Source: Zygnema cylindricum (lineage: Eukaryota; Streptophyta; Zygnematophyceae; Zygnematales; Zygnemataceae). Taken from it: 35,242 nucleotides of DNA. The DNA lies in contig JBBHKE010003350.1 in assembly GCA_037447655.1 (NCBI GenBank), positions 1-35,242 of the forward strand, in the 5' to 3' direction. Below, piece by piece: positions 10,201 through 21,135 of the stretch. Below the pieces are notes generated by a model. The model had not been told where the DNA came from and did no database searches. It saw nothing but the letters and a program-made list of their open reading frames with translations. The position numbers and the translations under genes are program-made. The first letter of the stretch is position 1. Every line of letters begins with the position of its first letter.

Positions 10201-13200
10201 TTCCTTCTCCCCTTTGTATCCTCTTTTAGATGATTCCAAATCTGCCCCCCTCACTAATTCGTCCGTTGCGACAAGCTGTTTTCCTCCGAACTCTTCCCTT
10301 ATGTAACCATCATCCATGACCATCGGAAACAGCCCCCTTCCTCTCTCTTCAATGGGACTGGGACCTGTCGCCCTACCAATACGTCTCTTTCCATCCATTC
10401 CAATCATTAAATCCCCACTCGGAAAAGGAAGTGGGACACCCCTTCCCAAAATCCCATCTCGTGGGATTCCAAAATACTTATCATCAGTGCTCCTCAGGCC
10501 CCCCATTCCTCCTCCTTCCAAAGCTGGTGAGGTAGGTGGGAAAACTCGAGGTTGTCTCGAGACTTGAAATGGGCCTCCATGCCTTTGTCGTCGGTCTCCA
10601 GAGACTGTCTCCAAATTGACAGGAGGGAGAGGAATCCCTCCACCCCGTCCATCAAATGGTGGAGGTACTCCTCCTAAAGCATGTACAAGACTGGGCGACC
10701 AGAAAGGCTCCTGTTGATCTCCTCGATAGAAATTCGGAGGTCGTGGATTACTATGCGGGATATGTATATCTTCCCACACCATTGGGTTGAAACGCTGTTA
10801 AAAGGAAAAAGAGAAAAAAGCAAAAGAGAACAATCATTCATCTTTAGTTGAAGCAAAAGAGAACAATAATTCATCTTTAGTCGATGAAAAAAAATGAATA
10901 ATTTCCCTAAAAAAAAGAGAAAGAAAACAATTATTCATGTTTAGCAAAGGAAAAAATAACAATGACGTTTTCCCGTGAACATCGACTATAGTAAACACTT
11001 TGCTCCTACAGCAAATGAGAAAAATAAGATTTTTCCATGCTTAGTTCAGGGAAAAAAAAATAACATAAAACTCTGCCTATAAACTGCCTATAAACCTTGG
11101 CAGTAAGCAACACTTTGCTCCAATAGCAAAAGAGAAAGAAAACATTTTGTTCATGTTTAGTTGACTAAAAAAAAAGTGATAATTTTCCCATCAACATGAA
11201 AATTAAGAAACACTTGATTTCGTTGAGATTATGATTACAATGAGAATGGAAAAGGCGAGACAAAAGTACATACCCCAGCAATGGGCCTGACTCCCACAGG
11301 CGCCATTGCCCTGGGCCTGGTCTCCATTAACCTCATTCCACTGCTTGGTGGACCATCTGTGAAAAGAGAGGCATGTCTCCCATTTTGCCGTCGAAAAGCT
11401 GGAGAAAAAACTGTCTTTCCGTGTCAGGGGAAATAAATACATATTCAAGTAGACAGCAAAAGACAGACAACAACTTTTTGCCATTACAACATCATAATAT
11501 CACTCGCTGATTCTCAGTTTGTCAGTCTGATACCTGTATTCTGAGGAGGCAAATGGTTTCTTGCCTTGTTCTCCCTCTCACTGCAAAACCAGAGTACAGT
11601 TTCAGGATCAGAACACACTATAAACAGCAATCAGAACTAACTACCAGTCAAGTCAACTATCCTAACTGTCAGTCTGGATACTCTATTACCTTGGGCCACA
11701 ATTTCAGGTCGATCTGTTGATATCTACTACTCGATGACATATAACTTTGTAAAAAAAAAATCCCATACACCAAACTGCAAGGAAAAAAATGCAAAATAAA
11801 AATACAAAAGAAGCGCCAAAAAGCTTGGAAAACGATACAACAACACTAAAAGACCAGAAGTTGTTCTACGAACTCTCTGACCATAAGATGCAGACAATAC
11901 TTAACATCAAACATGCTAATTTTAAATTCAACACACATTGTTGCCACGATTAATGCCATTTATTCAGCCATGCTTCAGCCATGCCAAGCTATGCCATGCC
12001 AAGCAAAAAAAAAAAGCTTGAACAAATGTACAACCTATAGTGCACCTATCAGAACACACCTTTCTTTAAGCCGCTTGATCTCATTGTCAGTACCGTCATC
12101 ACGCGCACTCTCTGTCGTTGTGCCTGTCCCTGTAGCAGGTCTCTCAGAAAAGAATTTTTCATGACGACGTTTTCTGCCATGTGATTCTTGGTCGTCAATG
12201 TCGATATCGCTTAAAATTGTATCCACTTCGTCATCTTCTGGTAACATTTTTCCCACGGAAGCAGCAGCCTCCCCAGAAGCACACTGCTGTGTACGGTTCC
12301 CATACACATCGGAAAACCAAATGAGTGTCCCTGTACTTCATATAATGGCGACCCCCTCCCTCTCCTACAACTTGAATACCCTGTAAACATCTGGTCATAC
12401 ACTTCACATCGACTATTGTAAGACCTCACCTGACAACAACCTCGCCTACAGAAGAAGGTAAGGTACGGCACAGGTGCCCTTGGTAAAAGTTAATTTGCCA
12501 ATCAAGTAACTCCACATCGGCCAATATGAAAAAACTGTCTCACTGGCATGGTAATAAATGTTTCCAAAAATGTCAACCATGCATATCCCCTTTTGTACAA
12601 CATTCAAACAGGAAAAACCACGGCTTTTTCCAACATATCTGACTTGTGGCCTGATAAAAACATGCATTCAACAGCAAAAAGAACACTTTTCCTGATCGTC
12701 AAGTCATAATAGTTACCATGAGTGGCCGTATTTCACTCACACATAATCCTCCTTCACTTGAGGCCTGCCAGCTTTGATAATTTCTCTCTAAGCCCATCTA
12801 AAGGAACTACGGCTGTACGGAGAAAGCGCATAGACCCAATTTGTACCATCGGTTGCTGTTGTCATTTCTGAAAATTGAAGTCTGTCGTCTGTCGTTAATA
12901 ACATTCGGAAAAGACAAAGCTAGTGCGCTTAAGTTGAGAACTGATCACCAGCCCCTAGATTAAAAAAAGGAGTCTGATTCGAGGAAGAAAACTCGTCAAC
13001 CCTTATTCCATGCGTGACATTTCAGGATGCTATCGCCCGAAAATTTGTAGCTCAGCGCAACCAATAAGCAGCCTCCGCAGAATTTCAAAGGCGATAATTT
13101 CACAATAAAAAAAAAACCTCCACAAAGAAGCGCAAAAATTGCCCGAGTAAATGACAAGGCCCCACTAAAATAGACGCAGAGGGAGGCTTTGCTTGACATG

Positions 13201-15073
13201 ACAATAGTCCCATTGTCCTCTTCGATGAACAAAATCCCTAAGGGCGTCAGAGCGGTACACTACGCTTTCTCAATTCCAGCAGTATTTAATAGCTACTAGA
13301 GCCTGAAAGAACCTGGAGGTGAACATGCAAATGAAAAAAACCATAACCATAGCCATAACCTAAAAGAAATGGAGGTATATGGAAGTATTTACTGCCTATC
13401 TATGAGATAGATGAGAGCCAGAAAAAGGAAATTAGGGCAGAAACCACCGCGTTCTAGCTTAAAGGAAATTAGGGGAAAAACCACCACATTCTAGCTTGAG
13501 ATATTCTAAAGGATAAGGATCTTCTTAAGGAAAAAGGATATTCTAAAGGATCATTTCAAGATATTCAAGCACCCAGGCGCGATCATAAGACATACCAGGA
13601 GGAGCTTTTTCTTATGGAAAAATAGCTTCGATCGCAATATTAAACATCAGTCGAGAAAAGAAGGGAAGACAACACTCTACATCGTGATTCCGATCCTGAC
13701 CTTCTAATAGCATGTGGCGAGTTCTCCGTTCCACGGCATTACAACTGAAATTGCTAAAAACCTGTTTGTTGTTTTTTATTCTTAACTACTTGTAAACGGA
13801 TCAAATGGTTTCTGCTTCGCAAAGGAGAGGATTTTTCAGAATAGGCAATACTCTAAGGAAGTTACAATGATGGGAATCAAGATTTATTTCCTGCTTATAA
13901 AACTAAATTCTTGTTCTTTTCTTTCCGTGTTTCAAATATATTTGGACGTGCATGTTTCGGCCTCTGAATGGCGAATGCTCTTCTGCATTCTTAGGACTTT
14001 CCCTTCTCAGGGTTTCGTTTGGCGTAAAATAAGCTCTCCTTAATCCAAATGTTTGAAAATGTCTTTGAAAATGTCTTAGAAAATGTCTTTGCAAATGTTT
14101 GTGAAAATGTCTTGGAAATTTTTTGTATAATGTCGACATCGTGAAGAGGAAAGCTTTACCAAAAACACTAACGGAGTCCTGATTATAAAAATTAGAGCTC
14201 ATCCAGCTGCTTAAGAAAGGTGGCCTGAACCTCGACAGAAAAAGAACATGTATGATTAGACACAATAGAAATTAAAATGTTCACTTCATGCCTTGGGTTT
14301 AATCAGTCCTATCGCGGAGAAGAAGAAAATATTTTGGTTGCACAAAACCACCGAGAAAATTAACGGACGCCCATTCTCCCCCTCTCACTCTCTCCCTCTT
14401 CCGCCCATTCTCTCTCTCGCTCTCTCTCTCTCTCTCTCCCTCTTCTGCCCATTCCCTCTCTCTCTTTGCTATCTTCAGGCATAATTTCTGCAACTTCCAG
14501 AAGAAAACGACCGCTTAAGGACCGTCAAAGGACCGTTTAAGGGACCGCTTATTGGCAGTAAAAAAAAATCACCGTTTTAATATTGTCGAATTCTCCATCT
14601 TCCAAGTCTGTTAACCCAATCCCTCTCTCGCGCTTGTTGTTCGCAGGTCTTCTGTCTTTAAAAAGATCACCTCCATCTTCATTCTCAACTCGTCGTGTGT
14701 TGTTTCTTCCAATACCTGGAGACTGCTTAACTTGCACTACAAGTGGCAATTTCTGCCCTCCAACCTTCACCTGCAAGGTTTCATCATTATTATTATTGTT
14801 ATTATTATTATTGTTATTATTATTATTATTATATTCAGTAACACCGTTTCTGTCTGAATCAAGCCCTGGATTCCGCTCTACGGCTAATTCTTTCACATAA
14901 ACTCCTTCTTCATTAACCTCTTTCTCATAAACCTCGTTTTCATGACGCTCCTTTTCGAAACCGTCGTTTCCATCGATGATGGAATCTGGTCCCTCCTCAG
15001 AACCGTCAAACTCATAATCAGAGCCTTCAAAGTCCACAAGCTCTTCTTCTCCACCCGCCTCATTATCAGCCAT
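7223..15073 (-). CDS. RRM-containing acidic/Arg-Gly-rich protein, eight exons, 971 residues
   Basis: Proposed exons, 5' to 3': 15073-14573, 12286-12060, 11580-11534, 11356-11274, 10794-9047, 8182-8101, 7846-7764, 7367-7223. All junctions are GT..AG and phases match, giving 972 codons including TGA. The start is GCCATGGC. Residues 1-167 are acidic with a 15-Asn run. Residues 195-235 hold an acidic patch and a basic GRKRRHEK motif. Residues 287-868 (one exon) are disordered, with many Arg, Gly and Pro and GRGRG-type motifs, including a KEVHFG duplication. Residues 869-930 form an RRM-like domain: RNP2-like TVLVMGLP, helix SILSVFESQGQVV, RNP1-like NLFVTYAS, helix PREAVMAKRRLN. RNP1 lacks its first aromatic, and loop 3 is very short, as in Nup35-type RRMs. 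The likely role is nuclear RNA binding or processing (inference); no orthologue is recognised. The last exon and the 2.3-kb first intron are the least certain parts. Confidence 0.65.
8620..8835. repeat. Possible decayed MITE inside an intron
   Basis: The segment contains GTTAGAGTTGATGCATTATT near one end, and AGAGTGATGAACTCTGATAA followed by TGATGAG near the other. These are weakly complementary and recall the TTAGAGTT/AACTCTAA cores of family A. GCCACGTGGC-like and GAGCCACTTAA motifs lie between. No clean ends or target duplication can be set. It lies between exons 5 and 6 of the RRM gene. Confidence 0.25.
14047..14120. repeat. 12-bp tandem repeat, about 6 units
   Basis: Imperfect AAATGTCTTTGA units in tandem within the long first intron of the minus-strand RRM gene. 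They produce a spurious HF(Q/L)RHF-type open frame on the minus strand. Confidence 0.75.
14381..14464. repeat. CT/TCTC microsatellite
   Basis: CCCTCTCACTCTCTCCC-type sequence with a core (CT)n run at about 14410-14440, in intron 1 of the RRM gene. It is pyrimidine-rich on the plus strand and purine-rich on the transcribed minus strand. Confidence 0.85.
14781..14832 (-). repeat. Trinucleotide repeat coding for polyasparagine
   Basis: ATT/GTT triplets on the plus strand read as AAT/AAC on the minus strand. They encode a run of 15 Asn in exon 1 of the RRM gene, near residues 82-96. The mix of AAT and AAC codons means it is not a freshly slipped pure repeat. Confidence 0.85.
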
Positions 15074-15390
15074 GGCTAACAACTATTCAGGCGAACGAGC
15101 TGAAACCTAAAGAAAATAATGTTAAAAAAAAAAAAAACAACACTACAGCCACTGTCGATCAAGATAACTCACATTCTAGAAAAAGCAACCCATAATGTCG
15201 AATGTACATAAAAACTTGAAGCATAAAATAAGAAATAAATGCCCTACAGCTCTGATAATCACACAGCTTTCCTAAACCAAGAGACATGAACGCTTAAACT
15301 TATCCGTGCAACTGCATGGCCAGCCCCAGCATGTTCATCAACAGAATCGGTCCCAATACGATACAAGGACCTGAAATCGGGAAATAAAAG

Positions 15391-15432
15391 AACAGTACAG
15401 TACTGTACTGTACAGTACAGTACAGTACAGTA
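15391..15432. repeat. GTACA palindromic microsatellite
   Basis: About 40 bases of alternating CAGTA/CTGTA pentamers, self-complementary throughout and able to extrude as a cruciform. The same GTACTGTACAGTACTGTAC motif occurs immediately outside the right end of the MITE at 31454-31987. Confidence 0.85.
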
Positions 15433-15463
15433 TGAGTGTACGGTCTTCAAATCTGGAAGTACA

Positions 15464-15860
15464 CGGTTAATCGCTTTTGTAAAAAAATATTAGTGTAAAA
15501 CAAGTATTGTTACTAACGCTATTTCAAGTCCAAGGACCCAAAGCCAACAAAACATTGCCGCTAATTAACACACGTTACACCGATTTGGATACATTCCCAT
15601 AGATAGCCACTGTAGCCTGTTTGAGTGTTTTCACATAGTCGACGTTTGACAAGTGAGAACAGGCTCACGCGATTTTCCCGCGTCTTTATTGCTATTGAAG
15701 TATTGACCAAGACGCCGCTCACTTTCACGTGTCGATAGCTCATTTGACACTTTTTCTGTACTTTTTGTACAAAATGAAGAGAAGTTTGCGTACGGCTGAC
15801 ACATTTCGTACATTATACTACAGTATTTAAATACTTCTGAGTTAAGAGTGAAGTTCCGAA
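15464..15860. mobile_element. MITE family A relic (truncated or decayed)
   Basis: The left end reads TA then CACGGTTAATCGC, matching the family A terminus. The interior shares GTGAGAACAGGCTCACG and GGCTGACACATTTCGTACA with the copy at 1672-2224, in the same order and at similar spacing. The right terminal repeat is not recognisable. It sits between two divergent genes and could contribute promoter sequence to either (inference). Confidence 0.5.
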
Positions 15861-15994
15861 GATGCACTGTTACCAACTTAGTGCAATTGACAAGCTTTCT
15901 GCTCGAGAGTTTCTGCTTGACTTTCTCTTAAGCAATCCTTTCTCAGTAGGCAGATTTCCTCAGATTTTTCTGCCAATTCTTTTCTACAGTCAGA

Positions 15995-18900
15995 ATGACA
16001 CTCACAATCTATGTCGACTTGATGTCACAGCCATCTCGGGCGGTCATCATTTTTTGCAGGTGGCTCCCATGAATCAAACAGACCTATTTCCTCTAACTAA
16101 ACCTTAAGTTATTTCCATTAATTCTCTTTTTCTGCAATCTGTAACTCCTACATTTACTGTTTCCAAGCTCTGAATCCTATTTCAAATCGCGTTTTCACCC
16201 AGCTCTAACGCTAACCCTAATTTTCAACTCAACCTAACCTCACCTATCTACACCTCTCGTTTCTGGTTCAAGTCAATATATCTTAATTATCCCATCTCTA
16301 ACCCTAACCCTAACACTAACTGTAACTCTTCAAGACAGCTTAGCTTAATCCTATCCCATCTCTAACCCTAGCCGTAACCCTAATTTCTGTACTCCATCTG
16401 CTCTTGGCCTATTCGTCATACTGTTCTCTCTCAACTTAAATCCTGGGTAAAAGGGAGAGAGAGAGGGAGTGAGAGAGAGGGGGGGGGCAGAGTGAGAGAG
16501 GGAGAGAGGGGGAAAGAGGGGGAGAGGTCTTGACATGTCTAAATGTTATCCTATATACAGCGTGAAAGCTTGAAATTTAAACTTAAACGTTCTGTTAGTG
16601 CGGTTAGGGAGTTCATGCCTCCCTGGATATATACGAAGTGTATATTGTTAGACGTTGAACGGATCATTTTGCCAGTAACAAAGAGTTATTTCTTCTTTAT
16701 TTACCAATGTTTTCTTATCCCATATAAGTCTCAAAGATGTTTTAACATAGTTGATGATTGGTATCTGTTTGGATAGGAAGATTCCTCTTAATCTGTGGAA
16801 GGTAATTGTCCGGTGTTGTTAAATTTCGAAAATCTACACTGTTTTCGAATTGGTAATAATACTAATTCAGTCATGGCTTTTTTTGGTCGAATATTATAAA
16901 ATAGTGTCAAAGCACTATTCGATGGAGTCGACTACAATCCTCCAAACACTAAAATAGTGTTGTACATTTACCTTTACGCTATAGCGATGAGCAGCGTTAA
17001 TCACCCCAGGTCTTGAAAAATTGTTGTCATGTATGTAAGGAAAATTGAATCAATAAATAACAAGCACCATGAATATTTGTCTTACCCATGCTGAAAAGGC
17101 GAATGGGGTAAGGCCCGTTTTACAAAATGTGTGGATCAGCAATTTTAAGCATAATTCTGGTAGACATTGCTGAAATGTCCACAATAGTCACTAAAAAAGA
17201 AATTCTATGTACAGTCATTACCATAACTAATAATGGCATGTACACGTAGTTCAGGGTTGTTTGATTTTAAACGGGCATTGGATTATTGAGCAGATTCTCA
17301 AATCATAGTAGTCGTTGGATCTACGTACTCTACGTACTCATCTGTTCAACGTCCTTTTTTTTGGGCTGTCCACACAAAAAGAGATTTCTTACTGCTATGT
17401 TGTTGGCCATAAAAAGCTGACCTTCAGAGTTCCTCACTGCACTATTCGTGTAGTTAGCTTAGATGACAATTATTAGTAAAAGTACTCATATACATCATTC
17501 GCGCTATTGTTTAGAGGACAAATTACTAGTAAAAAAAATTACTACGCCATTTGTGTAGTTATTTTAAACGACAATTATTAGGTCGAGTCTTACACCATTC
17601 CTGTAATTAGTAGACGTTGATAATAAGTAAGAGATCTCCTTACACCATTCTTGTACTGAGTTTAGACCTGCAACATTCTTGTAATTTGTTTAGACTATTA
17701 GTAAAATGTCGTTTCAGAGTAACTTGAAACAGAAGTCTGATTTGAGCACCATAGTTATTTTTTTTGTCCTGGGTAGTCCAAATTAATGGACGATCCAGAT
17801 TGGATTGAAATTACAGCTTAGTCTACTTACAGTGAAAGGACACTGAGGGTATTGATCCCACAAAGTGTCTCTGAGGGGGAGGAAGAGCGAAGGGGAGGGG
17901 GAGGGCGAGAGGGATGGTCAGGAATTTAATCCTTTATATAGTGTCAGGCTCATTTATGTGGAACTTTTTTGTTTAATAGTTTAAAACCGGCTCATAAATC
18001 AGCATTGTCGTCCATAATTCCTCTGCAGGAGTCGAATATATATATCCTTTTTATTGTGACAGGTGGCAGCTCCTGTTCACGAAGACCCTGACTTTGAGTC
18101 TATTTTTGTGACTCTGACTTCATGGATTTCAGGATGAATGATATTAAACACACCATGAAGCTTGTGAGTTTGTCTAAGAGGGAGCATCTACGACCGGAGT
18201 TCAAAGGTGCAAGAATCAACTGTAAGAAATTAGCATAGAAACAGGAATATCAGTTCGAATCGAATGCTAACTCAGGACCATCCCCTAAATTCAAACCTCC
18301 TCTAGAATCAACTTCACCTCAACCGGAAAGGTGAACTTAACCTCAAACTTGTGTTACAGAATCTAAGCCTTCCAATTTGCTTTTGATGTCCCTAGCATAT
18401 TACTTGCAAGTCTCATTTTTTGTTCAAGAGCGGTGTTTGATATTTATTTATTTTTGGGGGTCCAATTGTGGACCTTATAATATACTCATATAATACATCT
18501 AAGTTTATAATAAACACTATCTATTTCTGTGTCCATGGTCTCTGTAGTGAATGCACACCATTTGAGAATGTAGTCTATACTTCTTCCACCAGTTTTTCCC
18601 TCTATTTTTTTGTTGACCGTTACCCTCTTCTTCGCATCCTTCAGAAATTAATCCCTTGTGCAAAGTTCCGGCTATCACCGACAATGGTTTTCACTTGCAA
18701 GAGAGGTGAGGCTTTGTTTTGCAAAAGACTAAAAATAGGGGGAGACTCATTTCTCTTTGCTTTGGTTTGTATTTGTGGAACTTACTGAAAAGAAGATGTA
18801 TTGTTTTGGAGGGACTGCAGCCATGCAATACTTCGTTACTTGGTTGCAACAAGGCAGTGTGGAGACCACTGGTGAGTTTAGCGATATTTTTTCGTGTTAC

Positions 18901-20515
18901 AAATACAGAATCCATTTGAGACATATACTTGTAAATATTTTATCTTTTATCTTTATTTTTTTTTCTTTTCTCTTTTCTCCTTTCTCTTTCTCTTCACTTT
19001 TCTCTTTTTTTTTAATAAACTTTTATCTTATTAACTTTTCTCGTTTGTTGTTTTATCTTTTTTAGGTACCCATCAGATGTGACACGACGTGCAAAAGTGG
19101 ATGCTGTCTTGGATTGGCACCATAACAATCTGCGGAAAGGAGCAGGTTTGGCAAAACAATACTCCCTTTCTATATTTTAATGCAGAATGCGTTAGTTTTG
19201 CTTTTGTTATGTTTGTTGTTTTCGTCTTAACCAGCAGTATTTGTTTATTAATCATTAGCTCCTGGTAATGCATCTTGCTAAGTTTAAGGATGTCGTATTT
19301 CATGGAAACGAACGCGTTTAGTTTGTGATGTGTGTCAATTTTGTCGCAATTGAGTCACTTATCAAGCTGTTTATAATTAAGTCAAGCATGCTCTTTCCTG
19401 TTTTTTTGTGGGAAACAAAAAAGGGGAAAGGTAAGGTATTTAAGGTGCTTAAGTTAAACGATATTAAGGTGTTAAAGGTGTTAGGTTGTTAAGGTGTCAA
19501 GGTGTAAAAGGGTTTAAGGTGTTAAGGTGTTAAGGTCTTTAAGGTGTTAAGGTGTTAAGTTGTCAAGGTCTTTAAGGTCAGGTGTTTTAGATTTTCACTG
19601 TTTTTTGAATGACGGGGTCCAGCTGGACTTGTAATGCAAAAGGTGTTAGCGCCCTCTCTGGGTTTGCCTTTGGATGAGAAAGCAGCCAATTTGGCGAAGG
19701 AACAGTTAATAACAGCTCTTCAAATCACGGAAACTGTTTGGCTCAACGGAAAGACGATGTTCCTAAATGGCGCGATACGGCCGTCAATTGCGGATCTAAG
19801 TCTGGCATGTGAACTTACACAACTTGAGGTGAGATGGTGGTCTTAAGAGTGTCTCTTATGTACAAAAAGGTGGATAGATTAGTTTTCTCACGTGTCTGTG
19901 TTACTCGGTGCTACAAAAAGGTTATCGGATTAAGTATTCTCAGTCTCAAACTAAGTATTTTTAGATTAGGTGTTCTCCGGTTAAGTATTCTCAAATTAAA
20001 TATTCTCAGATTAAGTGCCCTTGTCTGTTTGCATTACTCGTAGGGTAATTAGACGAGAGACATTTATCTTCATTTTGAGGGTGAATCGTACAGTTTTAGG
20101 GTGAACTGCACCTGCGATTACTCAAAACTGAACGAATTGTATGATTTACCTTCGAACGAGGGAAAAACTTTCCATATTGTAACTACTTAATCAGTGGTTG
20201 TTTAGGTTTTTGTGTCTAAACCGCCTTAAAAGTTTCATTTTGTGTGAGAAAGCAACAACGGTTTCTATTCTTATTCTTATTATTTGTTTACAACAATGTG
20301 ATAACTGTTAACAGCTTCTGGAGTTGGAGGAGAAAAAGTCAATCTTAGAGCCATTTCCAAGAGTTCAATCGTGGCTCCGATTGGTCGAAAGAGAGACTTT
20401 TCCATTTTTTGGGGAAGTTCATTCAATTCTTATGAAAGCCTCAGAGAGATTACGTACAAAGAAGGGGGAAAATGTGACAGGCGTGACAGATAAAATTGTC
20501 AAAGCACGTCTGTAA
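15995..20515 (+). CDS. GSTT1-like: Theta-class glutathione S-transferase, complete seven-exon gene
   Basis: Exons: 15995-16059, 18133-18206, 18645-18705, 18821-18871, 19066-19145, 19623-19828, 20315-20515. All junctions are GT..AG and phases agree, giving 245 residues, the usual theta length. Theta GSTs conjugate glutathione to electrophiles and reduce organic hydroperoxides. The N-terminal thioredoxin fold shows MSQPSRAVIIFC with catalytic Ser at about residue 11, KVPAI with cis-Pro55, and the Glu66-Ser67 pair that binds glutathione (QESHAI). The all-helical C-terminal domain shows VLDWHHNNLRKGA and PSIADLSLACELTQLE, both typical of plant GSTT1. The last residues are KARL, and ARL fits the PTS1 consensus, so a peroxisomal location is likely (Arabidopsis GSTT1 ends SKI). 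Odd: Cys52 stands where plant GSTT1 has Gly in PLGKVP. Intron 1 is 2.07 kb. Family certain by motif order; exon 1 is supported by the exact SQPSRA motif. Confidence 0.92.
16200..16385. repeat. CCCTAA/CTAACC-rich stretch in GST intron 1
   Basis: Scattered CTAACCCTAA units, with a short pure run around 16302-16314, in pyrimidine-rich DNA. It is immediately followed by a GA-rich tract (16455-16527). It resembles a decayed interstitial telomere-type sequence but is heterogeneous. Confidence 0.5.
16455..16527. repeat. GA-rich microsatellite
   Basis: GAGAGAGGGAGTGAGAGAG-type purine run with a G8 stretch, in intron 1 of the complete GST gene. Confidence 0.85.
17430..17735. repeat. Degenerate tandem repeat of about 50 bp, roughly six units
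   Basis: Recurring order of blocks: (A)C(A/C)ATTC(T/G)TGTA, then TTTAGA, then GACAATTATTAGTAAAA. The unit starts near 17440, 17495, 17548, 17598, 17643 and 17670, with decreasing length. It lies in intron 1 of the complete GST. The units are too diverged for recent expansion. Confidence 0.55.
19431..19592. repeat. TTAAGGTG-type minisatellite in GST intron 5
   Basis: An array of TTAAGGTG and GTCAAGGTC units just upstream of exon 6. It is G-rich on the transcribed strand. The copy in the duplicated segment (23104-23282) has a different unit number and arrangement, so the array has changed since the duplication. Confidence 0.8.
19925..20035. repeat. AGTATTCTC(A) tandem-like repeat in GST intron 6
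   Basis: Repeated GGATTAAGTATTCTCAG-like units of about 18-20 bases, five or so, with small indels between the two GST copies (second copy near 23620-23710). Confidence 0.6.
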
Positions 20516-21135
20516 TTTATTCTCGCTTGTACTTTTTCCCGTACTTTCTAACATGAAATGTTTGGATTTGTACTTGTTTTTTTATTTTTATTTTTTGGTT
20601 TGGTTTCATAAAGTTGAAAGGAGAGACACCAAGTTGTTTGTATAGGTTGTTTTTTGCGTTTCAGAAAAGTTAAAAAGGTGTTGTTGATAAACTAGTTTTA
20701 TTATGGTTGTTTGTCTAAATTTAATTTGAAAACTTTTCAGGTGATGGTCTTTTAAATTGTCTTTTTTGACAAGGATTGCAACAATGAAATTGATGGTTAA
20801 GTAAATACAGTCGTCAGGAAGATTTTCTGGCAAGTTTTTTGTGACGTTTTTAATGTTAAAAAAAAAAAAAAAATCACAGGATGTTGACATTCTATGGGTC
20901 TCCGATGTCAACCTTGGAAAAGGTGCAGTCATAAAGTACTTGTGTCCTGATTGATTTGGTGCTTTCGCTTATTATGATTTTGTTTTCCTTTAGTTTTGTT
21001 CTTTTTTTTTTGTTTCAACTTGTTCCGTTCATGTTCCGGTTCTTGTTTCATTCTTGTTTTATCGTGTATCTCTCTTGCTTCTCTTTTTTTCTCTCGTCTT
21101 GAACATGGTTTGCATTTGCATATTCACCCATCTAC

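Larger units (their letters stand above)
15074..15994. promoter_or_regulatory. Divergent intergenic region between the RRM and GST genes
   Basis: About 0.92 kb separates the ATG of the minus-strand RRM gene from the ATG of the plus-strand GST gene, so both promoters must lie here or the 5' UTRs contain introns. A candidate 5' UTR acceptor (TTTCTTTAG) lies about 30 bases upstream of the RRM start codon. Another (TTTCTACAG) ends 5 bases before the GST start. The region also holds a GTACA palindromic repeat and a MITE relic. No TATA box can be assigned with confidence. Confidence 0.45.
18605..21133. repeat. Tandem segmental duplication, left copy
   Basis: From the T-run and TTGACCGTTACC near 18605 through TGGTTTGCATTTGCATATTC at about 21110-21130, this segment is nearly identical to 21675-24845. 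It covers the end of GST intron 2, exons 3-7 and roughly 620 bases downstream of the stop. The copies differ by scattered substitutions, small indels and one large indel in intron 4. Confidence 0.9.

Noticed and set aside
9198-10567. Plus-strand open frames within the large exon
   Set aside because: Shadows of the GC-richer minus-strand coding exon, with no family motifs and no splice support.
15862-16107. Plus-strand open frame over GST exon 1
   Set aside because: Wrong frame. The exon is read in another frame, giving MTLTIYVDLMSQPSRAV, and is spliced at 16059.
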